Shown here: one piece after another, positions 1-10,590 of the stretch
How the letters are laid out: each line of letters starts with the position of its first letter
Numbering within the stretch: position 1 is the stretch's first letter
Assembly (NCBI GenBank): GCA_963740215.1
Contig: CAVUDJ010000019.1
Span: 310,001 to 374,000 of the forward strand
Direction: 5' to 3'
DNA length: 64,000 nucleotides
Source: CAVVAL01 sp963740215
GTDB taxonomy: Bacteria > Actinomycetota > Actinomycetes > Mycobacteriales > Cryptosporangiaceae
Translations under genes and position numbers: made by a program
The notes under the pieces: model-generated
The model's database searches: none
What the model was told of the DNA's origin: nothing
What the model saw: the letters and a program-made list of their open reading frames with translations, nothing else

Positions 1-2862
1 CCGTCTCGGTGTAGTCGTGTTCGTGGCCCCACACGCGCGGGTCGTACTTGTCGGGCGTCGACTTCCAGGTGCCGTCGGCGGCGCGTCCCTGGAAGAACTC
101 GATCGACGGGTCGAACATGTGGATGTAGTTCTGGGCCCGGTTGCGGTAGTACGCGGCCTCCTCGCGGTAGCGCTGCTTCTCCGCCTCCGGCACGTCCTTG
201 CTCTTGGCCAGTGCGTCGGCCATGTTCGCGATGCCGAAGTCGTTGATGTAGCCCTCCAGCGCCCACGACACACCCTCGGACACGTCGCTGGACGTGTAGC
301 CGCGGAACACCGAGGTCTGCAGGCCCTTGCGCCCCACGCTCGGGTTGTTCGGGTTGGGGCCCGGCGGTGCCACGGTCGCGTTCTTCACCGCGGCGTCGTA
401 CGCCGCCTTGACGTCGAAGTTCTTGACGCCCTTGACGTACGCGTCGGCGAACGACACGTCCGAGCTGGTGCCGGTCATCAGGTTGGCGTATCCGGGCGAC
501 GACCAGCGCGAGATCCAGCCGCCGTCCTTGTACTGCTGCACGAACCCGTCGACCAGCTCACCGGACACCTTCGGCGTGAAGAAGCTGTACGCCGCCCAGG
601 TGGTGCGGTACGTGTCCCAGAACCCGTTGTTCACGTACACCTTGCCGTCGACCACCGGCGCGCCGGTCTCGGTCGGCGTGCTCGGCGGCGTCGTGGTGGA
701 CGACTGCACGGCGTGCTTCCACACCGGCTTCGACTTCGTGCCGACGTTCTCGTGCCCGGAGTTCGGGTAGAGGTACAGCCGGTACAGGTTGGAGTACAGC
801 GTGGTGAGCTGGTCCTGGGTGGCGCCCTCGACCTCCAGGACGTTCAGCCGCTCGTCCCAGAGCTTCTGCGCCTTGGTCCGGATCGACTCCAGGCTGTCGC
901 TGTCGGCGATCTCCAGCTCCAGGTTCTTCCTGGCCTGCTCGATGCTGATCAGCGAGGTGGCGATGCGCAGCGTCACGGTCTTCGACGCCGACGTGTTGAA
1001 CTGCACGTACCCGGTGACGTTCGCGCCGCCGCCGCCCGGCAGCGGGCCGCTGGCCTTCACCGGGTTGTCGAGCGTGCCGTACACGAACAGCCGGGTGGCG
1101 CCGTTGGACAGTCCACTACGGACGTCGGAGAAGCCGGTGACCACGCCGTTCGCGGCGTCGAGCGTGAGCCCGCCGTTGTCGTTCACGTTGTCGAAGATCA
1201 GGCTCGACTCGTTGCCGGTGAACGTGAAGCGGAAGATCGCCGCGTGATCCGTGGGCGCGATCTCGGTCTTGATGCCGTTCTCGAAGGTCACGCCGTAGTA
1301 GTGCGGCGACGCGGTCTCGTTCTCGTGACGGAACGGCAGCGCGCGGGCGGCGCGGTTGGCGTTCGGCACGCCGGCTACGCCGGACGGCATCACCTGGAAC
1401 GTCTGCCGGTCACCCATCCACGGGCTCGGCTCGTGGCTCGCGCTGAACGCCTGCAGCGCCGGGAGGTTCTGCGCGTTGTTTCCCTTGTGGTAGTCGTACA
1501 GCCAGCTCGTGGTACCGGCGTTGGTGACCGGCGTCCAGAAGTTGAAGCCGTGCGGCACGGCCGTCGCCGGGATGTTGTTGCCCCGCGAGAAGCTGCCGGT
1601 GGAGTGGGTGCCGCGCGTCGTGATCACATAGTCGGACTTGCGCTTGTGCTCCTTCTTCGTCGGGCTGCCGACGATGCGCAGGTCGTCGATCCAGCCGCGG
1701 AACTTCGCCGGGCCGTCCGGGTTGTCGTACGCGACGAGGATCCGGTCGATCGTCTTACCCTCGGCGACCTTGCCGATCTTGCGACCTTGTGGTTCCACTG
1801 GTTCGTGTACAGCGACTTCGACGCGCCCTGGCCTTGCGGGCTCAGCCTGAACCCGTGCTGGTCCTTGGCCCGGAGGTCGCTCAGGTACGTGCCGTCGGTG
1901 AAGGCCAGGTCGACGGCGACGAAGGTGCTCGGGTAGGTGAGGTCGTCCGTCATGAACTCGGGGAAGATCCGGTACGACAGCTCGCTCTTCTCCGTGATGT
2001 TCACGTTGACGTCGAAGACCTTGTTGTACGAGTACGCGCGGTTCTCGTTGCTGTGGACGCCGGAGTACATCAGGGCCCGCGCGCCCGTGTAGCCGACGCC
2101 GGTCTTGGCGGCCGGCGCGCTCGACGGTCCCTTGTGGATCACCGTGCCCATGTCCTGGGGGCCGGGCGGGGCCGGCGTGCCGTCGGACAGTTGCAGCTCG
2201 GCGAGCTGCAGCAGCGGGGCGCCGCCGTTACGGGTGATGTTGATGCGGTAGTGCAGGTAGGCCGTGGTGCCGGCGAACCGGTACTCCTTGGTGAGGAACC
2301 GGGTCGGGAACGACTGGCCGGTCTGCACGTCGACGTCGGTCCAGGTCACGCCGTCAGCCGAACCCTGCAGCGCCCAGTCGACCGGGTCACGCTCGGGCGC
2401 GTCGTTCGCCGAGGTCACCGCGTAGTGGACGACCGTCTGTGGCGCGCTGAACTTGAACGCGACCCAGCCGGTCGGCGACTCGGCCAGCCACTTCGAGTAG
2501 ATGTCGCCGTCGCCGAGGTTCTCCTTGACCTCGCCGGCCTCCTCGAACTCGTCGCTGGCCGTGATCTCGGTGACCTTGTCCATGATGTTGCCGGGAATGC
2601 CCGACGACGGCGCGCCGGTGACGCCGTCCACCTTCCGGTTCCCCGCGGCGTCGGTCTCGACGGTGTTGGCCCAGTCCGGCTGTGGGTCGGCGGTCTCCAG
2701 CGAGGAGGCGAACTCGGTGCTGCCGGCCAGCGACGCCTGGGCGCTCGTGGCCGCCGGTTCGGTGGGCGGGGTGACCTTAGGCGCGGCATGTGCGTTGGTG
2801 GGGACCACCAGGGCTAATGCCGTCACACTGGCCGCTATCCAGGTTGCCCGACTTCTGATCAT
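1..2862 (-). CDS. Secreted GH92-type alpha-mannosidase with N-terminal discoidin-like domain (3' end outside window, one frameshift)
   Basis: Exported glycoside hydrolase, probably trimming alpha-mannosides from glycans outside the cell. The ATG at 2862 is preceded by GGAGG and starts a signal peptide (MIRSRATWIAASVTALALVV, then AHA). Residues about 45-190 look like an F5/8-type-C (discoidin) sugar-binding domain. The catalytic part holds GH92-like motifs such as GFWDTYRT and VSWALEGYINDFG, and is still open at base 1 (near EHDYTE). The frame changes near 1782: the signal peptide and discoidin half read in one frame, and the rest down to base 1 reads cleanly in another, consistent with one lost base. 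It is the last gene of a minus-strand group of secreted enzymes and has a LacI-type operator-like palindrome on its promoter. Family call is strong; substrate is inferred. Confidence 0.85.
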
Positions 2863-2918
2863 TAGCCGCCTCCGCTCGCTGCCGCCCGTTATGAGCTGCG
2901 CCACACCAAACCAACGTG

Positions 2919-2933
2919 TGACATCGTTGTCAA
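2919..2933 (-). promoter_or_regulatory. LacI-type operator-like palindrome over a putative -35 box
   Basis: TGACATCGTTGTCA (2919-2932) is a palindrome with TGACA/TGTCA arms, the shape bound by many LacI-family sugar repressors. Read on the minus strand, its edge gives TTGACA, a good -35 hexamer about 65 bases upstream of the GH92 start codon. No regulator gene of that family is in the window, so the cognate factor is unknown. Confidence 0.5.
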
Positions 2934-2980
2934 GAGGTTGTAATACTGCGTTCATGTGACCCTTGCGGCTTGATCGGTTC

Positions 2981-3044
2981 CGTCGACTTTCGGATTCTTG
3001 GGGGTGCGGGGCGCGCGGGACCCCCAAGAATCCGAAAGTCGACG
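2981..3044. repeat. Palindromic repeat family A, copy 1 (perfect 25-bp arms)
   Basis: Arms 2981-3005 and 3020-3044 are exact reverse complements around a 14-base loop. The core TTTCGGATTCTTGGGGGT recurs at 12534-12595 and 15157-15212. This copy lies downstream of the phytase-like gene and upstream of the GH92 gene, so it may act as a terminator, but its near-identity to distant copies marks it as a dispersed repeat. Confidence 0.9.
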
Positions 3045-3173
3045 TCCGCGGGGGGTTGGTCCGTGACACGTGGGTGACGTCCTCCGCGGAGTCGAGGCTG
3101 GGGAGAGGCTGCTAAGGCCGCCCATGGCGGCTGGTGGCGGAGATAGTGCCACTGCCGCGCAAGCGCAGCCCTT

Positions 3174-3240
3174 GAACCGGACTGTTCCGGTATCGGCGCC
3201 CAAACCGGACAGCCGATGCAGCCAAAAGCCCGACAGTTGG
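3174..3240. repeat. Palindromic repeat family B, copy 1 (intergenic)
   Basis: A 67-base element starting GAACCGGACTGT and ending with CAGCCAAAAGCCCGACAGTT. Its ends are imperfect inverted repeats. The same element, with a divergent middle, occurs at 37774-37839 and three times inside pfaA (48717, 49139, 50245). This copy sits just past the stop codon of the phytase-like gene. Confidence 0.85.
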
Positions 3241-3254
3241 TGGAAGCCCGGCCG

Positions 3255-5389
3255 TTACCTGAGCCCAGGGATCGTGACCTCGATCAGCTCGGTGTCGTCC
3301 GCCTTGTTGAGGATCCGGCCGTCGTTGGACGGGAAGTTGTTGTCGTTGGCCACCAGCACGCGGTTGCCGTGTAGCGGCAGTACCGTCTCGACCGACTGGA
3401 ACGGGAACGAGAACAGCGGTCCCACGCCGTATTCGCCCGGACGCGGTGGCGACGAGACCCCGCGCGGGTCGGCGATCCGCAGTAGGTCGAGCGCGGTGCG
3501 TCGGGGCAGGTCGGTGCCGGCGTCCAGGTCGGTGACGACGAGGCGCTTCACGCGGGCGTCGACCCCCTCGGCGTTGTCGCGCTCGACCAGCACCAGCTTC
3601 CGCCCGTCGAGCACGGCGGCGTCACCGACGACCAGGTCGGCGGTGTCCACACGGAAGGACCAGGTGCGGCCCGTGTACCTCGCGCGCCGCACGTCGAACT
3701 CGTAGACGATGCGGCGGCGCTGGTCGGGGTCGTCGATGCGAGCGCCTTCGAGGATCGGGTAGAGGGTCCACCCGTCCCGGCTGGTCGCCATGGCCTCGAA
3801 ACCGCGGCTGGCCGGGATCGTGGGCTGCTCACCGGGCTTGAGGTCGGGCGACTGCGGCGACTTGCCACCGTCGGGAAGCGGGATCGGCGCGCGCAGCACC
3901 CTGCCGGTGCGGTCGGTCTGCACCAGGTACGGACCGAACTCGTCACCGATCCACAGGTTTCCACGGGCGTCGCGGGCAAGCGACTCGATGTCGAGGTCGG
4001 CGCCGGTCAGCAGCCGGTCCGGGGTGTTCTCGTGGACGATGGGAAACGGCAGCTTGCGGTCCGGATCCCGGAAGCTCAGGAAGCCGTGGATCTTCACCGT
4101 GTGGTCCCGGTACCGGGGCTCGATCGAGTAGGCCCGCAGCAGGAAGTCCGCAGAGTTGGTCTTCGCTCCGAAGCCGTTGTCCGGCATGGCCAGCAGCCGG
4201 TTGCCCTCCGCCTTGATCACCGCGGAGAAGCCGGGGATCGGCTGGCCGGGGAATGGCGGCGTCACGCCGTTGACGGTGGTGGGCGGGAGCAGCGTGCCCG
4301 ACACCGGTCCCGGCTGGTACGCGGTGGCCGGGATGAACGCCCTGGCCTCCAGGCGCGCCTGCGGACGCAGCTTCACGCCGAGCGTGTAGAGGCGGGTGAT
4401 CTGGACCGGGTTGCCGTTGTCGTCCGACACGAGGTGCAGGACGCGCCGCCCGCCGGGGAGCCAGCCACCCAGCGCCATGCCCTCGACGTTGTCCAGCAGC
4501 GGATTCGGCTGCGGCTGCTTCGCGGTCGCACCGGACGGCGGGCAGTCGACGAGATCGAACAGCAGCTCCTTCCCGAGGAACGAGCGCGGATCAGTGACGG
4601 ACGCCAGCGAAGGCGTGCTCGTCACGTCCGGCACGCCCGTCGCCGAGACGCGGAACACGCGGACCGTGTTGCCGACGCCCGCGGTGAACCCACGCTCCAG
4701 CGACAGCAGCTGGTCGCCCCCGAGCGCAACCAGCTCGACCAGGCCCAGCGCGGGATCGGTGCGGTACGCGTACTGCGCGGTGGGCACGCCCCCGTCGTAG
4801 CGAAGGACACGGTTGTTGCCCTGCCCGTCCGCGGAGAGAGCGCCCTCCATGCCCGCGTAGACGGTCTTCCCGTCGGGCGTGGCGGTCAGCGCCTCGAAAG
4901 TCTGGTTGCGGGCGGCCTCACCCGCGGGCGCCACCTGGAACCGCGCCGGCACGGGCAGCTCGCCGACCTGGCGGCCGTCGCTGCGGCGGAAGCGGCGGAT
5001 CGTGGGTTCGGTCTCCGAGCTGGCCAGGAGCGTGCGGCCCTCGACAACCAGACCCTCGCCATCGAAGTCGGCGCCGGTGTACGGGGTGCCGTCGGCGCGG
5101 CGCAGCAGGGTGACTCCGCGGACAGCGGCGTCGTCCAGGTCGACGTCGTACACGCGGGCCGGCGTGGTGCCGATGTTGTCCACCAGCGCCAGCGCGCGGT
5201 CATGGCGGGTAGGCGCTAGCGCGGACAGGCCCGCGACGGGCGTACCGGCGAAGGTCGTCTTGTCGAGCGCGTCGGAGAACGCGAGCAGCGAGGCGTCGGG
5301 GAGCAGCGCCCGCCGCTCTGGTGCGTGGCGTGTGCCGGCGCAGGGATCGCCGTAGCGGCTAGGACCGCGACGGTCAGCAGACGGAGCAC
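3255..5389 (-). CDS. Secreted esterase-like phytase-family protein (one frameshift)
   Basis: Exported beta-propeller-type protein resembling the 'esterase-like activity of phytase' family; expected to hydrolyse phosphoesters or other esters. The GTG at 5389 follows GGAGGTACCC and encodes a signal peptide (VLRLLTVAVLAATAI, then APAHA). The mature part reads in another frame from about 5300-5335, so one base is gained or lost there. The body (about 690 residues) shows repeated blade-like segments, and the family-typical NPLLDNVEGMALGG and DIESLARDARGNLWIGDEFGPY stretches about 250 residues apart. It ends at 3255 beside a repeat element. The next gene downstream is GH92, also secreted. Exact substrate cannot be told. 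Confidence 0.78.
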
Positions 5390-5510
5390 GGGTACCTCCA
5401 GGATCGGGTCGGGCCGCGCCCGATCCAAACCGACGGCATCCGCCGGAAACCGGCCGCAACCCGAACGGTAGGTGAACTCCACGCGTCCGGGTTGCCGCGC
5501 CGCCGGAAAC

Positions 5511-5578
5511 GAACCGGACTTTCGGGGAAGCCGTGCCTATACCCGGCACGGGTGCCCTGCTATGTCCCGCAAGTCCGG
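5511..5578. repeat. Palindromic repeat family C, copy 1
   Basis: Starts GAACCGGACTTTCGGGGAAG and ends with CGCAAGTCCGG; the ends form an inverted repeat (CCGGACTT against AAGTCCGG). The same arrangement recurs at 43354-43420. The opening bases are shared with family B, so B and C are probably sister subfamilies. It lies about 120 bases upstream of the phytase-like gene start. Confidence 0.8.
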
Positions 5579-5592
5579 TCGCGCCGTAGATG

Positions 5593-5637
5593 GCTGCGGC
5601 TGGATTGCGCGCCTAGGGTGCGCAATCCAACCGCAGC
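5593..5637. terminator. Hairpin terminator after the subtilase gene
   Basis: Arms 5593-5610 and 5620-5637 pair over 18 bases with one mismatch, around a 9-base loop. It lies just beyond the subtilase stop codon at 5644 (minus strand). There is no clear T-run, as is common for actinomycete terminators. Confidence 0.6.
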
Positions 5638-5643
5638 AAGGCG

Positions 5644-8600
5644 TTACTTGTCCGGGCGGTGCGTCACCCGCAGGCCGTTGACGATCGGCTTGCCGAAGCC
5701 GCGGTGCGTGATGAACCGGACGTTGAGCTGCCCGTCCGTCACCCGGACCGTGTACGTCCGGTTGGTCGCGGTGAAGCTGCCGACCTCCAGGGCGATGTCC
5801 ATGCTCGGCAGCACCTCGACCCCCTCGACAGGACGTCGAACACGCGCTTGTTCGGCTTCGCGTTCTTCAGTTCGGCGAAGTCGAGCTCCACGGTGTAGAC
5901 GCCGTCGGCGAGCCCGTCGAAGCGGTACTCGTAGACGTTCTCGCGAGCGTCCGCGAGCCGGGCCTGGTCGTTCGTCCCCGCGATCGGCTTGCGGGTGGTG
6001 ACGACCGTCGACGATGCCCAGGTAACCGGACGGATCCGGCGCGGTAGGCCCGGTCCGGCTGCCAGGTGTCGCCGGACACGTCCACATGGGTGCGCTGGCT
6101 GCCGCTGTCGAGCGCGGACAGGTAAGCCCGGGACGACGATCCGCACCGGGACCGACAGCACAGGGTTGCGTCCGCTCTGCGACGTCACCTTGATCTCGGT
6201 CACGTGGTGCGTGCCGGCGGCGAGGCCGTCGGCGCTGACCGTGAGCGTGACCGCGAGCCTTGGCGCCCGGCGCGAGGTTGCCCGAGCCGCCGACGATGCC
6301 CAGCCACGGGGCGTCCTCGGCGATGGTGAACGGTGTCGCGAACGCCGCCGGTGTTGGTCAGTTCGAGCGTCCGGGTGCGGGTCTCGCCCGGTCGGCACCA
6401 CGATCTCGACGGCGCTCGGGGCTGCGGTGACCCGGCGCGGTGCGCAGCGCCGTGTCGAGGCCCGCGACGGTGCCCGGAGCGAGCGTCACCGGCACGGTCC
6501 TCGTCTCGTACGCCGTCGCCTCGGTGCTGACCGTCAGGTTGCCCGCCGCGGTCTGCAGCAGGTAGGCGCCGTTCGTGCCGGTGGTGGCGGTGCCGACCAC
6601 CGTGTCACCGGACTTGACCGTGACCTTCGCGCCGACGACCGGCTGCTGGTCGTTGGCGTCGGTGACGACGCCCCGCAGCACGCCGTGCTTGGTCGTGCGG
6701 AACGCGAGCGCCAGCCCGTCGCTGATCGCCGGGGTGTTGTACGAGTACGTGAACGCGTCGGTGCCAGCGGCGTTCTCCAGCCCGACGGTCGCGCTGTTGC
6801 CCGCCTCCAGGCCGATGCCGACGACGTCCTTGTACCGGTAGACGACCGAGCCGTCCTCACCGATCTGCGCGACGAACGAGAGCCGCTGGTTCTCGTCGGT
6901 GTAGTGCGAGACGTTGCGCCACTCCACCACGTACTGGCGGTGCGGCGCCGTGCCCACCACCCCGGTGTAGATCGCGGACTGCGCGTCCACGTCGAGGTCG
7001 TCCCAGAACGGGTAGAGCGCGCCGTTCGGGGTGCCGGTCGACGGGATCGTGCCGTTGACGCCGGTCGTCGACCCGGCGCCGAACGCGATGTTGCCGTTCG
7101 TGCTGATCGTCGCGCGGTCGTACGTGGCGCCGTAGAACGGCACGGGGAACGGCAGCTTGATCGGCCTTGACGACGTCGTCACCGGCGAGGTCGAGCTTGG
7201 TGTCGACGGTCGGGTACGGGCCGGTGGCGGCGCCACAGGCGTAGCCGAAGCCGTCCACGCGGTCGGGCAGGGTCAGGTCGACGGTGGTGTCGCCGGACAG
7301 GACGACCCGGCGGGTCAGCGGGTCGGCGCACCGGTACAGGTGCGTGGCCCGGACGTCGTACTCGCCGGTCGGCGCGGTGATCGAGTAGCCGCCCGTTCTC
7401 GTCGGCCTTGGTCGACAGCGGCGTGCCGAGCAGCTCGACCTGCGCGCCGGCGGCGGGGCCGGCCGAGGTCCGCACGGTGCCGGAGAGCGTGGCGGACGGT
7501 GCCTGCGTGACCGAGAGGTCGAGCGTGGCGGTGGCCCCCTCGGTGACGGTGGCCGTGCCGGTGGCGGTGGCGTAGCCGAACTTGCTGGCCTTCACGGTGT
7601 AGTCGCCCACCGAGAGCGTCGGGAACGAGTAGGGCCGTCGGCGCCGGTCGTGGTGGTGCGGTCGATCGGGCCGTCGGCGATCACGGTCGCGCCCGGCGAG
7701 CGCGGTACCGCCGCTGGTCACGGCGCCGCCGAGCGCTCCGAGTCGCGCCGCGCGGTGCGGCCGAGACGGCCGCGTATGCGTCGATCCGGCCCTCACCGAA
7801 GACGTTGTTGTCCGCCGCCGTGCCGCCGCAGGTCGTGGCGTCGACGTCGATCGCGGTCGTGTCGAGCAGCTGCTTGGTGTCCTCGATGTTGCCGTGCAAC
7901 GCCGGGGACGCCGACCACATCAGCGCTACCGACGGCCGAGGTGTGCGGCGCCGCCATCGACGTGCCGCTGATGCTGGCGTAGCCGGCCGGGACCGAGGAG
8001 CGCACGTTCTCACCCGGCGCGGCGATGTTCGGCTTGATCGTCGCCGTTCTGGCCGCGGCCGCGGCTGGAGAAGCTGGAGATCGCGTTGTTGATGTCGAAC
8101 GCGCCGGAGCTGTAGCTGACTGACGTACGATGCCGGGCGAGCCGGAGGTGTTGCAGCCCGGCCCGCCGTTGCCGTTCGAGAACGACGGGAAGATCCCGGC
8201 GGCGACCCACGAGCGGACGATGTCCTCGTACCACGGGTCGGGAACCGCAGCCAGCCCCACGAGTTGTTCACGATGTCCGGCGCGAGGTCCGGGCGCGGGT
8301 TGGCGCCGGTCAGGTTGGTCGGCGCGACGACCCACTGGCCGGACGCGAGCAGCGAGTCACGGCTGCACGAGCTGGTCTCGCAGCCCTTGGCGGCGATCCA
8401 CTTGGCGCCCGGGGCGACGCCGACCTGGTTGGCTGCCCTCCTCGCCGACCATCGTGCCCATCGTGTGGGTGCCGTGGCCGTTGTTGTCGCACGGCGCCTG
8501 GGTGGGGCAGACCCTGGCCGGGTCGAACCAGTTGTAGTCGTGGTCGACCGTGCCGTCGGCGTTCTTGCCGCGGTACTTGTCGACGAGCGCCGGGTGGTCG

Positions 8601-9216
8601 CACTCACGCCGGAGTCGATGTTGGCGACGACGATGCCCTCGCCGCGCGTGCCCAGCTCGTTCCAGACGCGCGGCGCGTTGACGCGGTCGATGTTCCACTC
8701 GACGGCGTTCACCTCGGCGAGCTGCTCACCCTTGATCGGCTTGGGCAGCGCGACCGCCGTGTCGGCCTCGATACGGGCTACCTCGGGCCGGGTGGCGATC
8801 TCGCCCAGCAGCTTCGCGTTGCCGGTCACCTGGAGCGAGTTGGAGATCCAGTACGACGTGTAGTCGGCCTTGCGGTTGTCGAGCAGCTTGCGGACGCCGG
8901 CCTGGCTGGCGCGAGCGAAGTCGGTCTTGGCCTCGTATACGGCTGCGGCCTTCTCGTCCTTGTCCGTGGTGGCGTTGGCCTTGGCGAGGTTCGCCTCCTC
9001 GGCGAGGACGACCCAGAAGGTGCTCTTGTCGTCGGCGGCGACCTCCGCGCGCACCGCCGGGGTGACCTTCATCGCGACGGCCTTCGCGGTTGCCGCCTTC
9101 GCCGGGTCCGCCGGCGCGGCGAGTGCCATGCCCGTGAGGCCGGGTAGGGGTAGTGCGACGCTGGCGAGGATGCCCACCAGCATCGCGCGCCCTCTTCTAC
9201 CTGCAGTTCCTGCCAT
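5644..9216 (-). CDS. Large secreted subtilase (S8) with accessory beta-rich modules; multiple frameshifts
   Basis: Extracellular serine protease, about 1190 codons if read through. The ATG at 9216 follows AGGAG, then a signal peptide and an I9-like propeptide (to about 8760). The catalytic triad is spread over several frames: Asp in VANIDSGV (near 8615), His in NGHGTHTMG (near 8480) and Ser in GTSMAAPH (near 7959). Further on come carboxypeptidase-regulatory-like repeats (about 7640-7400 and 6700-6450), a module with NGNIAFG and FWDDLDVD, an Ig-like stretch, and a malectin-like end (VNGLRVTHRPDK). At least six frame changes occur between 8610 and 5800, far denser than in neighbours; one near 8600 is explained by loss of one G. 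It is either a decayed gene or poorly read sequence. Divergent from the regulator at 9536. Confidence 0.75.
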
Positions 9217-9316
9217 GTCGGCTCCTGTCCGCAGAGTCGGTGTTGCGCGGGCCGCATGAAACGGCCCTTGGCGGAATATGCCAATTGGCTAGGTGTCTCT
9301 GATAGATGCCAGATTC

Positions 9317-9346
9317 GGCGCAACTGCGCCATGTCGCAGTTGCGCC
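9317..9346. promoter_or_regulatory. Perfect 12-bp inverted repeat in the divergent promoter region
   Basis: GGCGCAACTGCG (9317-9328) and CGCAGTTGCGCC (9335-9346) flank a 6-base spacer. It lies between the divergent subtilase (start 9216) and TrmB/LuxR-type regulator (start 9536), where a dimeric repressor could control both. The regulator itself is the simplest candidate binder (inference). The rest of 9217-9535 shows no coding potential. Confidence 0.5.
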
Positions 9347-9535
9347 ACGTGATCGGCCGTTAACGGTCTGTTTCTACCGGTCGCCCAGGTGTCCGGAGTG
9401 GAGCTGATCTGCGGTGTTGGGGACGTTAACGGATGTAACGTCCTGGCTCGCTCCCGCGAAAAACGGGTGTTCGCTGTGTGCGGTCGGCCACCTATCTGGC
9501 GGCGTGACGGCGCAGGTGCGCCAGGGAGGCGAAGC

Positions 9536-10495
9536 GTGCTCGAAGCAGCCGGACTCGGCACCATCGAGGAGTCCACCTACCTGGATCTGGTCCGCCGCGG
9601 CCCGGCCACCGTCAACGAACTGGCCGACCGCGCCGGCATCACGCTGCCCCGAACCCGGCGCGCCGTCACCGGTTTGCACCGCAAGGGGCTCGTGCACCGC
9701 ACGCCGCCGCCGCACGACCTGGTCGTCCCGGTGCCGCCCGACCTCGCCGTCGACCACCTGATCCAGCGCCGGCGCGAGGAGCTGGAACGGGTCCGCGAGA
9801 CCGCGCAGCAGCTCGTCGCCGAGAGCCACGAGCGGGCGGCCAGCCGTCGAGCCGACCGCCTCGTCGAGATCGTCCCGCTCGGTTCAACCGCCTTCGACCA
9901 GGTGCAGCGCACCGCACGCACCGAGATGCGCGTGCTGGTCGCGCCGCCGTACGCCAGCGGGCGCCGGCTCAACCAGACCCAGCTCGACCGCGGGCCGGCC
10001 GGCGTCGTCTACCGCACCGTGTACGGCAACGAGGCGCTGGAGGAGCCGGGCTTCATGGCGACGCTCGCGACGTACGTCCGGGCCGGTGAGCAGGCGCGGC
10101 TCACGCACACCGTCCCGATCAAGCTGGCGATCGCCGACCGGACCCTCGCGCTGCTGCCGCTCGACTGGACCTCGCAGACCCCGGACGCTGCCGTGCTCGT
10201 GCACCCGTGCGGCCTGCTCGACGCCCTCGTCGCGCTCTTCGAGAGCATCTGGGCGCTCGCCACCCCGCTCACCCTCACCGGCCCGGACTCGGTCGCCGCG
10301 CTCGCCGAGATCTCCGCCGAGGACCACGAACTGCTGTCGCTGCTGGTCGCCGGCCTCACCGACGAGGCGGCCGGGACGCGGCTGGGCATGAGCCGGCGGA
10401 CGGTCGTGCGGCGGGTCCAGCACCTGATGGCGGTCACGGGGGCGCGGTCGCGGCTGCAGCTGGGATGGCGGGCGCGGGACCGGGGCTGGCTCTAA
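9536..10495 (+). CDS. TrmB-like/LuxR-type transcriptional regulator
   Basis: DNA-binding regulator of about 319 residues. I chose the GTG at 9536 because GGGAGG sits 6 bases upstream; in-frame codons further 5' have no such site. The N-terminal part (TYLDLVRRGPATVNELADRAGITLPRTRRAVTGLHRKGLV) is a TrmB/MarR-style winged helix. A coiled segment (RRREELERVRETAQQLVAESHE) and a phospholipase-D-like sensing region follow. The C-terminus (ISAEDHELLSLLVAGLTDEAAGTRLGMSRRTVVRRVQHLM) is a LuxR/GerE-type helix-turn-helix. This two-HTH layout is a known actinobacterial type, often beside secreted proteases, as here. Confidence 0.85.
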   Translation: MLEAAGLGTIEESTYLDLVRRGPATVNELADRAGITLPRTRRAVTGLHRKGLVHRTPPPHDLVVPVPPDLAVDHLIQRRREELERVRETAQQLVAESHERAASRRADRLVEIVPLGSTAFDQVQRTARTEMRVLVAPPYASGRRLNQTQLDRGPAGVVYRTVYGNEALEEPGFMATLATYVRAGEQARLTHTVPIKLAIADRTLALLPLDWTSQTPDAAVLVHPCGLLDALVALFESIWALATPLTLTGPDSVAALAEISAEDHELLSLLVAGLTDEAAGTRLGMSRRTVVRRVQHLMAVTGARSRLQLGWRARDRGWL

Positions 10496-10546
10496 TTTGC
10501 CGCGCTGGCGGGCGCAAATGAACCGCAGGGGGTGGGCAGGACGTCT

Positions 10547-10561
10547 GGTATCTGGTATACC
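10547..10561. promoter_or_regulatory. Operator-like site GGTATNNNGTATACC, copy 1
   Basis: GGTATCTGGTATACC lies 29 bases upstream of the GTG of the first pectin-lyase-fold gene. It matches the site at 12726-12740 at 12 of 15 positions, including both outer arms. Shared placement before two paralogous glycosidase genes suggests a common repressor or activator, not identified here. Confidence 0.6.
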
Positions 10562-10590
10562 AACGCCAGCCGGCTCTTTGGGGGTATTCC

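Noticed and set aside
17..1936. 639-codon plus-strand frame at the left edge
   Set aside because: Low-complexity Val/Arg/Leu shadow of the GH92 gene, which reads as a clear glycosidase on the minus strand.
3174..3240. Insertion sequence or transposon end
   Set aside because: No transposase or flanking target duplication could be seen; short size and palindromic form fit a REP-like repeat better.
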